Source of the DNA: Streptomyces luomodiensis
GTDB lineage: Bacteria > Actinomycetota > Actinomycetes > Streptomycetales > Streptomycetaceae
Length of the DNA stretch: 64,000 nucleotides
Assembly (NCBI RefSeq): GCF_031679605.1
Contig: NZ_CP117522.1
Location: 4,464,001-4,528,000 of the forward strand
Direction: 5' to 3'
Shown here piece after piece: positions 35,801 to 43,541 of this stretch. Numbering within the stretch: position 1 is the first letter of the stretch; every line of letters starts with the position of its first letter. The notes under the pieces are model-generated. The model was given only the letters and a program-made list of their open reading frames with translations. It was not told the DNA's origin and ran no database searches. The translations under genes and the position numbers were made by a program.

Positions 35801-36274
35801 CGCCTCGGCCAGCGACCAGCGCACCCCGCCGGTGCGGCCCACGACCGCGGGCTCGTCGCTCACCGCGAGCACCGCCGCGAAGCCGACGCCGAACCGCCCC
35901 ACGGCGCTCTCCGGCTCGTCCCGCTTGGCCGACGCCCGCAGGGTGGACAGCGACTCGACCCCGGCCGCGTCCAGCGGCATCCCGGTGTTGGCGGCGGCCA
36001 GCACGGCGGGCTCGCCGTCGGTGGCCGGCCGCAGGGTCAGCCGGAGCCGTCCGGGCACCCCGGCGCGGGCGGCGGCGTCCGCCGCGTTCTGGGCCAGCTC
36101 GACGACCAGCCGGTCGCGGTGACCGCCCAGCGCGAGGTCCTCCTCGGCGTTGGCGTCCTCCCGGAACCTGGCGGGCGACGCGGCCCAGGCGTCCAGCACG
36201 CCGCGCCGCAGCCCCGCGGTCCCGAACGGGTCCGCGTCCTCGGTCGCGCCTCGCACCATCGCCGTGCTGCTCAC
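32804..36274 (-). CDS. large sacsin/Hsp90-like ATPase
   Basis: An 1156-residue cytoplasmic protein. The N terminus (about 45-200) is a GHKL/Hsp90-type ATP site: the N-box ELAQNAADAAARAG, then AANTGMPLDAAGVESLS and the G-box VGRFGVGFAAVLAVSD. This matches the sacsin N-terminal ATP-binding domain. The remaining 900 residues are Leu/Glu/Ala-rich, probably repeated helical or barrel segments, with Ala/Pro linkers near 440-470 and 600-640, and no recognisable enzyme motif. A chaperone-like role is the usual guess for such actinobacterial proteins. GTG 36274 has GGAGG 7 bases upstream. It stands alone, convergent with the methyltransferase. Confidence 0.82.
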   Translation of the reverse strand: MSSTAMVRGATEDADPFGTAGLRRGVLDAWAASPARFREDANAEEDLALGGHRDRLVVELAQNAADAAARAGVPGRLRLTLRPATDGEPAVLAAANTGMPLDAAGVESLSTLRASAKRDEPESAVGRFGVGFAAVLAVSDEPAVVGRTGGVRWSLAEARELTRRTAETSPGLADELRRRDGHVPLLRLPLPAEGTAPDGYDTVVVLPLRDGAALDVAERLLAGIDDALLLTLPGLAEVVVETAEGTRTLRRRQEGPYTVVEDSGRSGTGGTAGTGGAMRWRTESAGGRLDPELLADRPVEERLRPVWSVTWAVPVDEEGAPVRPTTAPVVHAPTPTDEPLGMPALLIGSFPLEPTRRHTAPGPLTDFLVERAAEAYATLLRDWHPVSVGTIGLVPGQLGRGELDGELRGRVLERLPRVPFLPSAAAPAAGAGPEGVVGWLGSPDALGPDAAQGGPAAGEPPAAAAPSAPAAVDWDDDVLARGGFEGEPYALRPRDAEIVEGAGAETVEVLAELFPTLLPAGLERRAELRVLGVARVPLGELIDRLAGVERTPAWWRRLYDSLGGIDPDRLSGLPVPLADGRTTIGPRQVLLPLPGEADGDLGTTGVTETAVTAGIETGETGTGAAGAGTVGDTHRTLARLGLKVAHPDAAHPLLEKLGATPATPRAVLTTPQVRAAVAHSLEAEDEYDPFAEDGAALGAALDADTLADTVLGLVQQARLTPGDEPWLAALALPDEDGELAPAGELVFPGSAFEQVMREGELAACDAELAERWGEQPLAAVGVLAGFTLVRATDVVLDPDELEPREGDFAEPDDVGVLDAVDVWCEDALDRLPETPVPPVATEIVAVRDLDLVDDDAWPTALAMLAQPPLRDALTAPVRVLLPDGTTETVRSYTAWWLRGHPVLDGRRPAGLRAAGGDPLLTGLYESVDAAGFEDEQVLRALGVRTSVAALLDEPGGAAELLARLADPDREVTPAQLHALYSQLAELDPEQVTLPDEVRAVVSGEPVVVDAGEALVADAPDLMPLAEADGRALLPVRPTRAAELAELFQVRRLSETYPARVTSPGDPHEVPEAVRELLPGAPLSYVEHEELLIEAEGGGEVELDWRYVDGTLHASTVEGVAAGLAWASGHWSRRFEVAALLEDLTRTEELARARWFD

Positions 36275-36587
36275 GTCTCGCCTCCGGAGTTCCTGGTCGG
36301 GGTCCGTCCCGCGCTAGGGCTCCACACCGCCGAGTCCCCCACGGTGCGGCTCGGCCCACCGCGCTCGCCGTTCCCTCGCGTGTCGCCCTTGCTAGCCGCG
36401 AACGTACCGCGATCCGCCGCCGAACGACGCCTCGGGCCCCACCCGACCGTCCCCACCCGACCGGATGGCCGCTACCGACGGCGGCCGAACGCGGCCCAGC
36501 AGCACGACGGCGGGACTGGCGGGGCGAAACGGACGGCGTGCGGACGGAACGACGGAACGGGCGGCACGAAGCGGGAGGCGAACCGCC
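36275..36587. other. 313-bp gap between DUF3027 and sacsin-like genes
   Basis: The upstream region of the sacsin-like gene. Near 36505-36575 short GGAACGAC- and GACGG-like words recur, but no ordered array, hairpin terminator or ORF with coding character is seen. Confidence 0.4.
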
Positions 36588-37502
36588 TCAGCTGTGGCCC
36601 AGTTCCTCCGGCGGGGTGTCCGGTTCGACGGAGCCGCTCAGCCGGTCCGGGTGGAGGGGGAGCGGTTCCACGACGGTTTCGTCGACCACGGGCGGCGCCG
36701 GACGCGGGGGCTTGGGCATGACGGCCGCCTCGGAGTGGGCGCCGCAGCCGTACGCGAGGGAGACGACGCGGCCGTCCGCCGGGCTGAACTCATTCGCGCA
36801 CACCCCGAACGCCTGCCCCAGCGAGCCACCGAGGGGCACCAGGAAGCCGCAGGTCGCGCACGTGCCGGGGGCCGCCTGGGCCATGGGCGCCTTGGCGCCG
36901 AACGACTCCTCCCACCGGTCGGCCGCCACATGGAGGCCGTAACGGGACAGCACCCGGGCGCGGCGCATGCCCAGTTCCTCGGCGACGGCCGCGATCGAGC
37001 CGGTCGTGGGCGGGATCGCCTGGGTGGCGGGGGCACCGGCCGTCACATCGGCCTCCTCCACCGCCGCGAGCTGCTGCATCTCCTCCGAGACGACCGAGTT
37101 GGGCGGCGGGGCGTCCTCGCCCGAGTAGCCCGGCTCCAGGCGCAGGTCGTCGGCCTCGGTGGGGAGCAGATCGCCCGGCCCCATGTCGCCGGGGCGCAGC
37201 CGCTCGCTCCAGGGCACCCACTCCGGCGCGAGCAGCGCGTCGGGGCCGGGGAGCAGCACCGTCTCGTCCAGCGTGACGGTCTTCGCCCGGGAGGCGCGGG
37301 TCACGGTGACCGCCCAGCGCCAGCCGCGATAGCCCGGCTCGTCGTTCTCGAAGAGGTGCGTGACCACGCGGTCGCCTTCGGCGACGGCGCCCAGATACTC
37401 GCCGACCTTCCCCGGGTGGGCGGCTTCCATGGCCGCCTCTCGGGCGAGTTCGACCGCCTCGGCGCACAGGCGGTCGGGGGTACGGCTTCGCATCGCACTC
37501 AC
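36588..37502 (-). CDS. DUF3027 protein with zinc-ribbon-like cysteines
   Basis: A 304-residue actinobacterial protein. The N-terminal half (about 4-110) carries the DUF3027 core (LCAEAVELAREAAMEAAHPG, DRVVTHLFENDEPGYRGWRW). The C-terminal half has two cysteine pairs, CATCGF and later FGVCANE with YGCGAHSEA, which could bind zinc. The middle includes a helix-turn-helix-like AAVAEELGMRRARVLSRYGL. The function is not established. GTG 37502 has AGAGAG about 10 bases upstream; ATG 37493, three codons later, is equally possible. Confidence 0.82.
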   Translation of the reverse strand: MSAMRSRTPDRLCAEAVELAREAAMEAAHPGKVGEYLGAVAEGDRVVTHLFENDEPGYRGWRWAVTVTRASRAKTVTLDETVLLPGPDALLAPEWVPWSERLRPGDMGPGDLLPTEADDLRLEPGYSGEDAPPPNSVVSEEMQQLAAVEEADVTAGAPATQAIPPTTGSIAAVAEELGMRRARVLSRYGLHVAADRWEESFGAKAPMAQAAPGTCATCGFLVPLGGSLGQAFGVCANEFSPADGRVVSLAYGCGAHSEAAVMPKPPRPAPPVVDETVVEPLPLHPDRLSGSVEPDTPPEELGHS

Positions 37503-37915
37503 AGGATCGATTCTCTCTTCCACGCCGTCGCAGCCGTCTGACCTGGTGCGCCAGCCGTACAGCCAGAACGCGGGACCGCGGACGGAGCGGACCACGGGAC
37601 CGCGTCGACGTCCGCGCCCTTCCGTCCTTCGGGCGCACCTTGTACGTCCCATTCTGCGGGATGGCTACTCGGCGCACGGCCAGGAACGACCGTCGGTGGC
37701 GCGGTTACGCACGCTACCTTGTCCGGCCGCGCCGCCCCTACCCCCGTCTCACGCCCGGCTCCCGCTCCGGCGCCGTGCGGCCCCTGCCCGCCCGGCCCGG
37801 CGGCGCCGCATTTCCGCTGGACAGAGGGGTGTTGTCGGTCCTCGCCGACGGCGCTGCCAGCCGGAAAGCCGTCGAAGGTCTGACGCCGGAGCCGCGTTGG
37901 CTGCACCATGGTCGA
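37503..37915. other. 413-bp divergent region between DUF3027 and the MFS gene
   Basis: It contains the promoters of both genes. A TTGGCT sequence at 37897-37902 lies 13 bases before the chosen MFS start and 5 bases before an out-of-frame ATG (37908). No operator palindrome is evident. The frame is open upstream but codon use is poor, so I do not extend the gene. Confidence 0.4.
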
Positions 37916-39493
37916 GTGGCAGGAAAGCGATGGCACGGCGGCGGCCCGATCCAACGGTCGGGCCGTTGGATCGGCCATGCGCTCCGTTTTCCGTTCACCG
38001 CCACCGGCCGGGGCATCCGCCGGGCCACCCATGCCCATGGGGCCGGGGAGTCGGGGCTGGGCAAGCTGATCGAGCTGCACGCGGTGAACTCCGCGGGCGA
38101 CATGCTGGTCACCGTCGCGCTCGCCTCCACGATCTTCTTCTCGGTCCCGACCGACCAGGCCCGCGGCCGGGTCGCGCTCTACCTGGTCATCACCATGGCG
38201 CCGTTCGCGCTGCTCGCCCCCGTCGTCGGCCCGCTCCTGGACCGCCTCCCGCACGGCCGCCGGGCGGCGATGGCGGGCTCGATGCTGACCCGTACGGTGC
38301 TCGCGCTGACGATGGCGGGCGCGGTGGCGGGCGGCGGCCTCGAACTGTATCCGGCGGCGCTGGGCGTGCTGGTGGCGTCCAAGGCGTACGGAGTCATCCG
38401 CTCCGCGGTCGTGCCACGGCTGCTGCCACCCCACTTCTCGCTGGTCAAGGCCAACTCGCGGGTCACGCTGGGCGGGCTGCTGGCCACCGGCGCGGCGGCC
38501 CCGCTGGGGGCCGGGCTGCATCAGATCGGGCCGAGCTGGCCGCTGTACGGGGCGTGTGCGATCTTCTCGCTGGGCGGGTTCCTGTCGTTCACCCTGCCGC
38601 ACAAGGTGGACTCCTCGACGGGTGAGGCCAGGGCGCAGCTGACCTCCGGCCAGCGCCATCCGCATCTGCCGGTGACGGTGCGCAATCCCAAGGCCAGGGT
38701 CGGCGGGGCCCGGAACGCCTTCCACGTCTTCTCCCTGAACGTCTTCCGGAGCGTCTTCCCCCGGAACGTCTTCCGCCGGAACGTCTTCCGCCGGAACGCC
38801 CACGTCCGGCACGCCCACGTCCGGCACGCCTGGCGGAGCGTCCTGTGGCGGAACGCGTTCTTCCGGCGCGCCTTCTGGCGGAACCGGTCCGGGCGGCCCG
38901 GCCTCCGCACGGTCGGCCCCTCCGTCCTGCACGCCCTCCAGGCATGTGCCGCGCTGAAGACCCTGTCCGGCTTCCTCACCCTCTTCCTCGCCTTCCTCCT
39001 CCGCGACCAGCCGGTGGGCGGGCTCGGCCCCGAGGTCTCGCTCGGCCTGGCCGCGGTCTGCGCGGGCGGCGGCAACGCGCTGGGCACCGCGATCGGCGCC
39101 TGGCTGCGGGCGCGCGGCCCGGAGCGGATCATCGCGGTGGTGCTGAGCTCCGCCCTCGCCGTGATCATCGTGTCGGCGGCCTTCTACGGAGCGGTGGCGG
39201 TCGCCGCCGTGGCCGCCACCGCGGGCATCTCCCAGGCGCTGGGCAAGCTGTCGCTGGACGCGCTGATCCAGCGCGACGTCCCGGAGGAGGTCCGCACCTC
39301 CGCGTTCTCCCGCTCCGAGACGACGCTCCAGATGGCGTGGGTCGTGGGCGGCGCCATCGGCATCGTGCTGCCGCTGCACGGGGTGCTGGGGATGGCGGCC
39401 GCCTCGGCGGTGGTGGCGCTGGGCGCGGCGTTGAGCGTCCGGGGACTGCTGAGCGCCTCCCGGCAGGGGGCGCCGTACCCACGGGTGGCGTGA
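37916..39493 (+). CDS. MFS transporter with an Arg/Asn/Phe/His-rich loop insert
   Basis: About 525 residues with up to 12 membrane helices. THAHGAGESGLGKLIELHAVN near residue 45 and the motif GPLLDRLPHGRRAAM mark an actinobacterial MFS clade without a known substrate. The central cytoplasmic loop (about residues 262-330, encoded at 38700-38905) is expanded by repeats of RRNVF, HVRHA and WRNAF type, whereas the flanking loop sequence (NPKARVG and VGPSVLHALQ) looks conserved. GTG 37916 is the last in-frame start before the conserved core and has no good ribosome site, so the N terminus is uncertain. A strong hairpin (37947-37973) lies just inside the chosen start. Confidence 0.8.
   Translation: MAGKRWHGGGPIQRSGRWIGHALRFPFTATGRGIRRATHAHGAGESGLGKLIELHAVNSAGDMLVTVALASTIFFSVPTDQARGRVALYLVITMAPFALLAPVVGPLLDRLPHGRRAAMAGSMLTRTVLALTMAGAVAGGGLELYPAALGVLVASKAYGVIRSAVVPRLLPPHFSLVKANSRVTLGGLLATGAAAPLGAGLHQIGPSWPLYGACAIFSLGGFLSFTLPHKVDSSTGEARAQLTSGQRHPHLPVTVRNPKARVGGARNAFHVFSLNVFRSVFPRNVFRRNVFRRNAHVRHAHVRHAWRSVLWRNAFFRRAFWRNRSGRPGLRTVGPSVLHALQACAALKTLSGFLTLFLAFLLRDQPVGGLGPEVSLGLAAVCAGGGNALGTAIGAWLRARGPERIIAVVLSSALAVIIVSAAFYGAVAVAAVAATAGISQALGKLSLDALIQRDVPEEVRTSAFSRSETTLQMAWVVGGAIGIVLPLHGVLGMAAASAVVALGAALSVRGLLSASRQGAPYPRVA
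37947..37973 (+). promoter_or_regulatory. hairpin at the 5' end of the MFS gene
   Basis: CGATCCAACGG (37947-37957) and CCGTTGGATCG (37963-37973) form a perfect 11-bp stem with loop TCGGG. In the mRNA it would lie about 30 bases after the GTG, or in the leader if the true start is further in. It could block ribosomes or bind a regulator. Confidence 0.5.
38715..38890. repeat. in-frame tandem repeats in the MFS central loop
   Basis: The 15-bp unit CGGAACGTCTTCCGC is repeated near 38761-38795. The 15-bp unit CACGTCCGGCACGCC is repeated at 38811-38840. Related CGGAACGCG blocks follow to 38885. All keep the MFS frame. Confidence 0.85.
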
Positions 39494-39542
39494 GGCGGCC
39501 CGCCGTGCCGCACCCCCGCGCGAGGCGACCGGGGCGGCCAGA

Positions 39543-39548
39543 TAGCCT
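39543..39548 (+). promoter_or_regulatory. -10 element of the DUF2771 gene
   Basis: TAGCCT ends 6 bases before ATG 39555; there is no ribosome site. A leaderless layout like those of neighbouring genes. Confidence 0.5.
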
Positions 39549-39554
39549 GCCAGC

Positions 39555-40061
39555 ATGACCGCTGCGTTGTTTTCCAGGGGCAAGGGCCGCCGCGCCGTCA
39601 CCGCCGCCTGTGCCGTGTCCCTCGGGCTCGTCGCCCTCTCCGCCTGCGACAAGCCGACCCCGCTGGCGACGGTGACGGTCGGTTCGGACACCGTGACGGC
39701 CGAGGCGAGCGACGGCTGCTACGGCGACGGCAAGGACCTGAGCTCGGCGAAGTTCAAGTCGTGCCTGTCCGCCACCCCCGAAAAGACGATCAAGGTCGCC
39801 GCCGGGGAGAAGGTGCGGATCGGAGTGGACCCCGAGATCGCCGACTCCAGCTGGGGCCTGATCGCCAACAACCCGGTCATGGCCGAGGCGAGCAAGGAGA
39901 CGTACCGCAGCTTCGACAGCGACACGCTCTTCGCCAAGCAGAACCCGCAGACCGGTCAGACCACGCTCGAGAAGAAGGTCACGATCACCATCGCCGAGCT
40001 GGGCAAGAGCAGCCAGGGCGTCAAGGGCATCTGGCGCTTCACCCTCGAACGGGACTCCTGA
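39555..40061 (+). CDS. DUF2771 lipoprotein
   Basis: A 168-residue exported protein. A basic N terminus (SRGKGRR), a hydrophobic segment and the lipobox LSAC with Cys31 indicate a lipoprotein anchored to the outer face of the membrane. The mature part has two further cysteines (GCYGDG, KSCLS) and is predicted to be a beta-sandwich. It fits DUF2771, of unknown function. The last 12 bases, including the stop codon, are repeated twice more downstream (40066-40077, 40078-40089). It lies just upstream of mqnB, with a 79-bp gap. Confidence 0.85.
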   Translation: MTAALFSRGKGRRAVTAACAVSLGLVALSACDKPTPLATVTVGSDTVTAEASDGCYGDGKDLSSAKFKSCLSATPEKTIKVAAGEKVRIGVDPEIADSSWGLIANNPVMAEASKETYRSFDSDTLFAKQNPQTGQTTLEKKVTITIAELGKSSQGVKGIWRFTLERDS

Positions 40062-40089
40062 CGAGCGGGACTCCTGACGGGACTCCTGA
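40050..40089. repeat. three copies of CGGGACTCCTGA spanning a stop codon
   Basis: Copies at 40050-40061, 40066-40077 and 40078-40089. The TGA of the first copy is the DUF2771 stop codon. Confidence 0.9.
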
Positions 40090-40140
40090 GCCCACAGTGG
40101 TCGGGACAGCCGTGGCAGCTGTGACAAGGGAAAGCCACCC

Positions 40141-40914
40141 ATGCGCGTACTGATCGTCACGGCCGTATCCGCCGAACGGGATGCCGTGGTGCGGGGCGTC
40201 GGCGCCACGGCCCCCGAGGTGGCCGAACTCCCCGTCCCCGGCGGAGTGCTCCACCGGCTGAGCCCGGCGCCGCCCGCCGGGCCGCCGCTCACCGTGGACG
40301 TGCTGGCCGCTGGGGTCGGCCCGGCCGCCGCGGCGGCCGGAACCGCCGCCGCCCTCACCGCGGCCGCGATCGCCCACACCCCCTACGACCTCGCTGTATC
40401 GGCCGGTATCGGCGGCGGCTTCGGCACCGCCCGGCCCGGTGCCGTGCGGCTCGGCTCCGTCGTGGTCGCCGACGCGATCGTCGCCGCCGACCTGGGCGCC
40501 GAGACCCCCGACGGCTTCACCGCCGTCACCGACCTGGGCTTCGGAACCGTCGAACACCTCCCGCCCGCCCCGCTCGTCGCCGCCGTCGCCGAGGCGACGG
40601 ACGCCGTGCGCGGCACCGTGCTCACCGTGTCGACCGTGACCGGAAGCGCCGAACGGGCCACCGAGCTGCTGCGCCGCCATCCGCGCGCCGCCGCCGAAGC
40701 CATGGAGGGCTTCGGCGTGGCGGAGGCCGCGGCGGCCCAGTCCGTGCCCGTCCTGGAGGTACGGGCGGTCTCCAACGCCGTCGGCCCGCGCGACCGCGCG
40801 GCCTGGCGGATCCGGGAGGCGCTCGACGCCCTCACGGGCGCCTTCGGGACCCTCGCCCCCCGCCTCGGCACCTGGACCTGGACCTCGGACCCGGAAGGAA
40901 CCGGCAGTGACTGA
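40141..40914 (+). CDS. mqnB: futalosine hydrolase
   Basis: A 257-residue nucleosidase that removes hypoxanthine from futalosine to give dehypoxanthine futalosine, the second step of the futalosine menaquinone route used by Streptomyces. The fold is of the MTA/SAH nucleosidase type: RVLIVTAVSAERDAV at the start, the glycine-rich VSAGIGGGFG loop, and EAMEGFGVAEAAA, where Glu and Met contact the ribose. The next gene is mqnD, overlapping by 8 bases, so the two are translationally coupled. This linkage makes the assignment strong. Confidence 0.94.
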   Translation: MRVLIVTAVSAERDAVVRGVGATAPEVAELPVPGGVLHRLSPAPPAGPPLTVDVLAAGVGPAAAAAGTAAALTAAAIAHTPYDLAVSAGIGGGFGTARPGAVRLGSVVVADAIVAADLGAETPDGFTAVTDLGFGTVEHLPPAPLVAAVAEATDAVRGTVLTVSTVTGSAERATELLRRHPRAAAEAMEGFGVAEAAAAQSVPVLEVRAVSNAVGPRDRAAWRIREALDALTGAFGTLAPRLGTWTWTSDPEGTGSD

Positions 40915-41773
40915 GCCCCTGAAGATCGCGTACTCCCCGTGCCCGAACGACACCTTCGTCTTCCACGCCTGGGCCCACGGCCGCGTCCCCGGCGCGCCCG
41001 CGCTCGACGTCACCTTCGCCGACATCGACATCACCAACGGGATGGCGGAGCGCGGTGAGTTCGATGTGCTGAAGGTGTCGTACGCCGTACTGCCGTGGGT
41101 GCTGGACGACTACGCGCTGCTGCCCTGCGGCGGGGCGCTCGGTCGCGGCTGCGGACCGCTGGTGCTCACCCGGGACCCCGGTGACGGGACGGAGCTCACC
41201 GCGAAGGACCTGGCGGGGAAGACGGTCGCGGTGCCGAGCGAGCGTTCGACCGCGTATCTGCTCTTCCGGCTGTGGGCCGCCGCCGAGGTGCCGGGCGGGG
41301 TCGGCGAGATCAAGGTGCTGCCGTTCCACGCGATCATGCCGGCGGTACGGGACGGCGAGGTCGACGCCGGACTCGTCATCCACGAAGCCCGGTTCACCTA
41401 TCAGAATTACGGGCTGCACTGCCTGGCTGACATGGGTGAGCACTGGGAGCGGACCACCGGACTGCCGATCCCGCTCGGCGCGATCATCGCCAAGCGCTCA
41501 CTGGGCGCCGAGCGGCTGCGGGAGCTCGCCGACGCCACCCGGACGTCGGTACGGATGGCCTGGGACGACCCGGAGGCATCGCGCGCCTATGTCCTGGAGC
41601 ACGCCCAGGAGATGGACCCGGCCGTCGCCGATCAGCACATCGGGCTGTACGTGAACGAGTTCACCGCCGACCTGGGCGAGAACGGCTACGCCGCGGTGCG
41701 CGGGCTGCTCACCCGCGCGGCGGCCGAGGGGCTGGTACCGCCCCTCGGCCCCGGAGCACTGGATGCGGCCTGA
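40907..41773 (+). CDS. mqnD: 1,4-dihydroxy-6-naphthoate synthase
   Basis: A 288-residue enzyme that cleaves cyclic dehypoxanthine futalosine to 1,4-dihydroxy-6-naphthoate in the futalosine pathway for menaquinone. It has a periplasmic-binding-protein-like fold. Family motifs are YSPCPNDTFVFHAWAHG at the N terminus, DVLKVSYAVLPWV, GRGCGPLVL and the VHP-like region LVIHEARFTYQNYGL. GTG 40907 lies inside the end of mqnB. The two genes form an operon; other mqn genes are not in the window. Confidence 0.95.
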   Translation: MTEPLKIAYSPCPNDTFVFHAWAHGRVPGAPALDVTFADIDITNGMAERGEFDVLKVSYAVLPWVLDDYALLPCGGALGRGCGPLVLTRDPGDGTELTAKDLAGKTVAVPSERSTAYLLFRLWAAAEVPGGVGEIKVLPFHAIMPAVRDGEVDAGLVIHEARFTYQNYGLHCLADMGEHWERTTGLPIPLGAIIAKRSLGAERLRELADATRTSVRMAWDDPEASRAYVLEHAQEMDPAVADQHIGLYVNEFTADLGENGYAAVRGLLTRAAAEGLVPPLGPGALDAA

Positions 41774-41804
41774 TCACGTCACGGCATACGCGTAGCCGGT
41801 CAGG

Positions 41805-42188
41805 TCATACGTCGAGCTGGTCGGCCACGGCCCGCAGCATGCCCGCGATCTTGTGGCCGTGCGCCTTGTCCGGATAGCGGCCGCGCTCGAGCTGCTGCGT
41901 CACGTTCTCCAGCAGGGTGGTCAGGTCCTGGACGATCGACGCCAACTCGTCCGGCTTGCGCCGCTGGGCGGCCGCTACGGAGGGGGTCGGCTCGAGGACG
42001 GTGACGGACAGTGCCTGATCTCCGCGGTTTCCGGCCACCACGCCGAATTCCACGCGCTGCCCCGGCTTCAGTGCGTCGACGCCTTCCGGGAGCACCGACG
42101 AGTGCACGAAGACGTCGCCGCCGTCGTCGCGGGAGAGAAAGCCGAAGCCCTTCTCACTGTTGAACCACTTGACCTTGCCGGTAGGCAC
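41805..42188 (-). CDS. cold-shock-domain protein with a C-terminal helical extension
   Basis: A 127-residue RNA-binding protein. The cold-shock fold (1-67) shows RNP1 KGFGFLSR and RNP2 VFVHSSV. A further 55 residues form a predicted helix ([20 protein letters not shown]) absent from the 67-residue CspA type. GTG 42188 is chosen because the protein then begins [14 protein letters not shown] as in relatives. It may act as an RNA chaperone in growth rather than in cold. It is convergent with mqnD. Confidence 0.9.
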   Translation of the reverse strand: MPTGKVKWFNSEKGFGFLSRDDGGDVFVHSSVLPEGVDALKPGQRVEFGVVAGNRGDQALSVTVLEPTPSVAAAQRRKPDELASIVQDLTTLLENVTQQLERGRYPDKAHGHKIAGMLRAVADQLDV

Positions 42189-42344
42189 GTCTGTCTCGTC
42201 CTCGTCGCTCGTCGGAAAACACGGAAAAAAAGCTCTGGATAGCACTAGAGCGGGTCGTAAGACCCGCCACCACCAAGGCTAATGGTCCGGAGCCTGGTGA
42301 CAAGACGTACCCGGGTGGTTCCTATGCGCGCTCTGGCACGGATC

Positions 42345-42350
42345 TACCCT
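42345..42350 (+). promoter_or_regulatory. -10 element of the gene at 42357
   Basis: TACCCT ends 6 bases before GTG 42357, again without a ribosome site. Confidence 0.5.
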
Positions 42351-42356
42351 GGTGCG

Positions 42357-42674
42357 GTGAGCAATGAAACCCCGCACAGTGGAACCTCCTCGCCCCGCTC
42401 CCGCGGGGAGGGAGCCGCCCCCGGCGACCGGCTCATCCGGTCCGGCGTCATCGTCTTCGCCGTCGGAGCGGTGGCCACGCTCGTCACCATCGCGCCGCTC
42501 TTCCTGGGCGCCGATCCGCTGCCCTCGGTGGCGTACTTCGTGTGCATGCTGATGGGCGTCGGCTTCCTCCTCGCCGCCGCCGGGCTGCTGCGGTCCATCG
42601 CGGCACAGCGGCGGGAGGCCGCGGCCGCTCGGGCCGCCGCCCATACCGCCCCGTCCATACCTCCGTCCGGGTGA
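42357..42674 (+). CDS. small two-helix membrane protein
   Basis: A 105-residue protein with a polar N terminus (1-28), two membrane helices (about 29-49, VIVFAVGAVATLVTIAPLFL, and 57-77), and an Arg/Ala-rich cytoplasmic tail (RSIAAQRREAAAARAAAH). No named family is recognised. The GTG start is chosen because of the leaderless -10 arrangement; an upstream in-frame ATG is possible but has non-coding composition. An 18-bp tandem duplication begins at its stop codon. Confidence 0.7.
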   Translation: MSNETPHSGTSSPRSRGEGAAPGDRLIRSGVIVFAVGAVATLVTIAPLFLGADPLPSVAYFVCMLMGVGFLLAAAGLLRSIAAQRREAAAARAAAHTAPSIPPSG

Positions 42675-42691
42675 ATACCGCCGTCCGGGTG
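42663..42691. repeat. 18-bp duplication across a stop codon
   Basis: CCGTCCGGGTG occurs at 42663-42673 and again at 42681-42691. The TGA stop (42672-42674) overlaps the first copy. Confidence 0.8.
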
Positions 42692-42719
42692 CATCAGCCC
42701 CGGTGATCCTCCGGATCGA

Positions 42720-43454
42720 TCAGCTTCCCGTGTGACCGTCCATGCCGCCCGCTGTGTGTCCCGCTATGTGACCCTCCAGCCACGTGGGGAACGCCGTCAG
42801 ATCGTCCAGGACGACATCGGCGCCGGCCGCGCGCAGCTCGTCCGCCGCGCAGGGCCCGGTGGCGACCGCCACGGACAGCGCACCGGCCGTACGGGCGCCC
42901 CGTACGTCACCCGTGTGATCCCCGACGTACACCGTCGCCCCGTACTCCCGCAGCGCCTCCGCCTTGGCCTCGGCCCACAGCCAGCCGATGACCGCGTCCG
43001 CCTCGATGCCCAGGTGGCTCAGGTGCAGCTTGGCGTTGGGCTCGTGCTTCGCGGTGACCACGATGGCGCGGCCCCCCGCCCGCCGCACGGCCTCGATCGC
43101 CTCGCGGGCCCCCGCCATGGCGGGGGTGGGCGCGATCGCGTAGTCCGGGTACAGCTCCCGGTAGAGCTCGCTCATCTCCTCGATGCGCTCATCGGGGAAC
43201 CAGTGCACCAGCTCCTGCTCCAGCGGCGGGCCGAGCCGGGTGACGGCGAGGTCGGCGTCCACGTAGGTGCCGGTCCGGGCCGACAGGGCCTCGTACGTCG
43301 CCTTGATGCCCGGACGGGAGTCGATCAGGGTCATGTCGAGGTCGAACCCGACGGTCACGGTGTGTGACGCTGCGTCCGAGGCGAGATGCGGATCGGTGTT
43401 CGGGTCGGTGGTAGTGGCGGTGGGCACGGCGGAGTACGAAGACATGACCGTCAT
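42720..43454 (-). CDS. HAD-superfamily phosphatase (phosphoglycolate-phosphatase-like)
   Basis: A 244-residue hydrolase. HAD motif I is GFDLDMTLID (near residue 30, nucleophile Asp). Motif II is in AIVVTAKHEP (Thr). Motif III Lys and motif IV YVGDHTGDVRGA follow, with a helical cap between I and II. The probable activity is dephosphorylation of a small metabolite; substrate unknown. ATG 43454 is used because AAGG precedes it; ATG 43445 is the alternative. The first 25 residues are Ser/Thr/Pro-rich. Confidence 0.88.
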   Translation of the reverse strand: MTVMSSYSAVPTATTTDPNTDPHLASDAASHTVTVGFDLDMTLIDSRPGIKATYEALSARTGTYVDADLAVTRLGPPLEQELVHWFPDERIEEMSELYRELYPDYAIAPTPAMAGAREAIEAVRRAGGRAIVVTAKHEPNAKLHLSHLGIEADAVIGWLWAEAKAEALREYGATVYVGDHTGDVRGARTAGALSVAVATGPCAADELRAAGADVVLDDLTAFPTWLEGHIAGHTAGGMDGHTGS

Positions 43455-43541
43455 TGTGCCTTGGCCGGCCCGTGCACTCAGCGTCACCTCGGCCTCTCTG
43501 CGGTGGCCATGCTTCGTGGCCCAACGCCCCCGCCCCTCGTA

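Noticed and set aside
37908..37910. ATG 37908 as MFS start, 5 bases after TTGGCT
   Set aside because: It is in a different frame that ends about 45 codons on, and a frameshift cannot be shown from one sequence.
37640..37915. N-terminal extension of the MFS gene
   Set aside because: The frame is open but third-position GC is poor and no membrane or family motif is present before about 37950.
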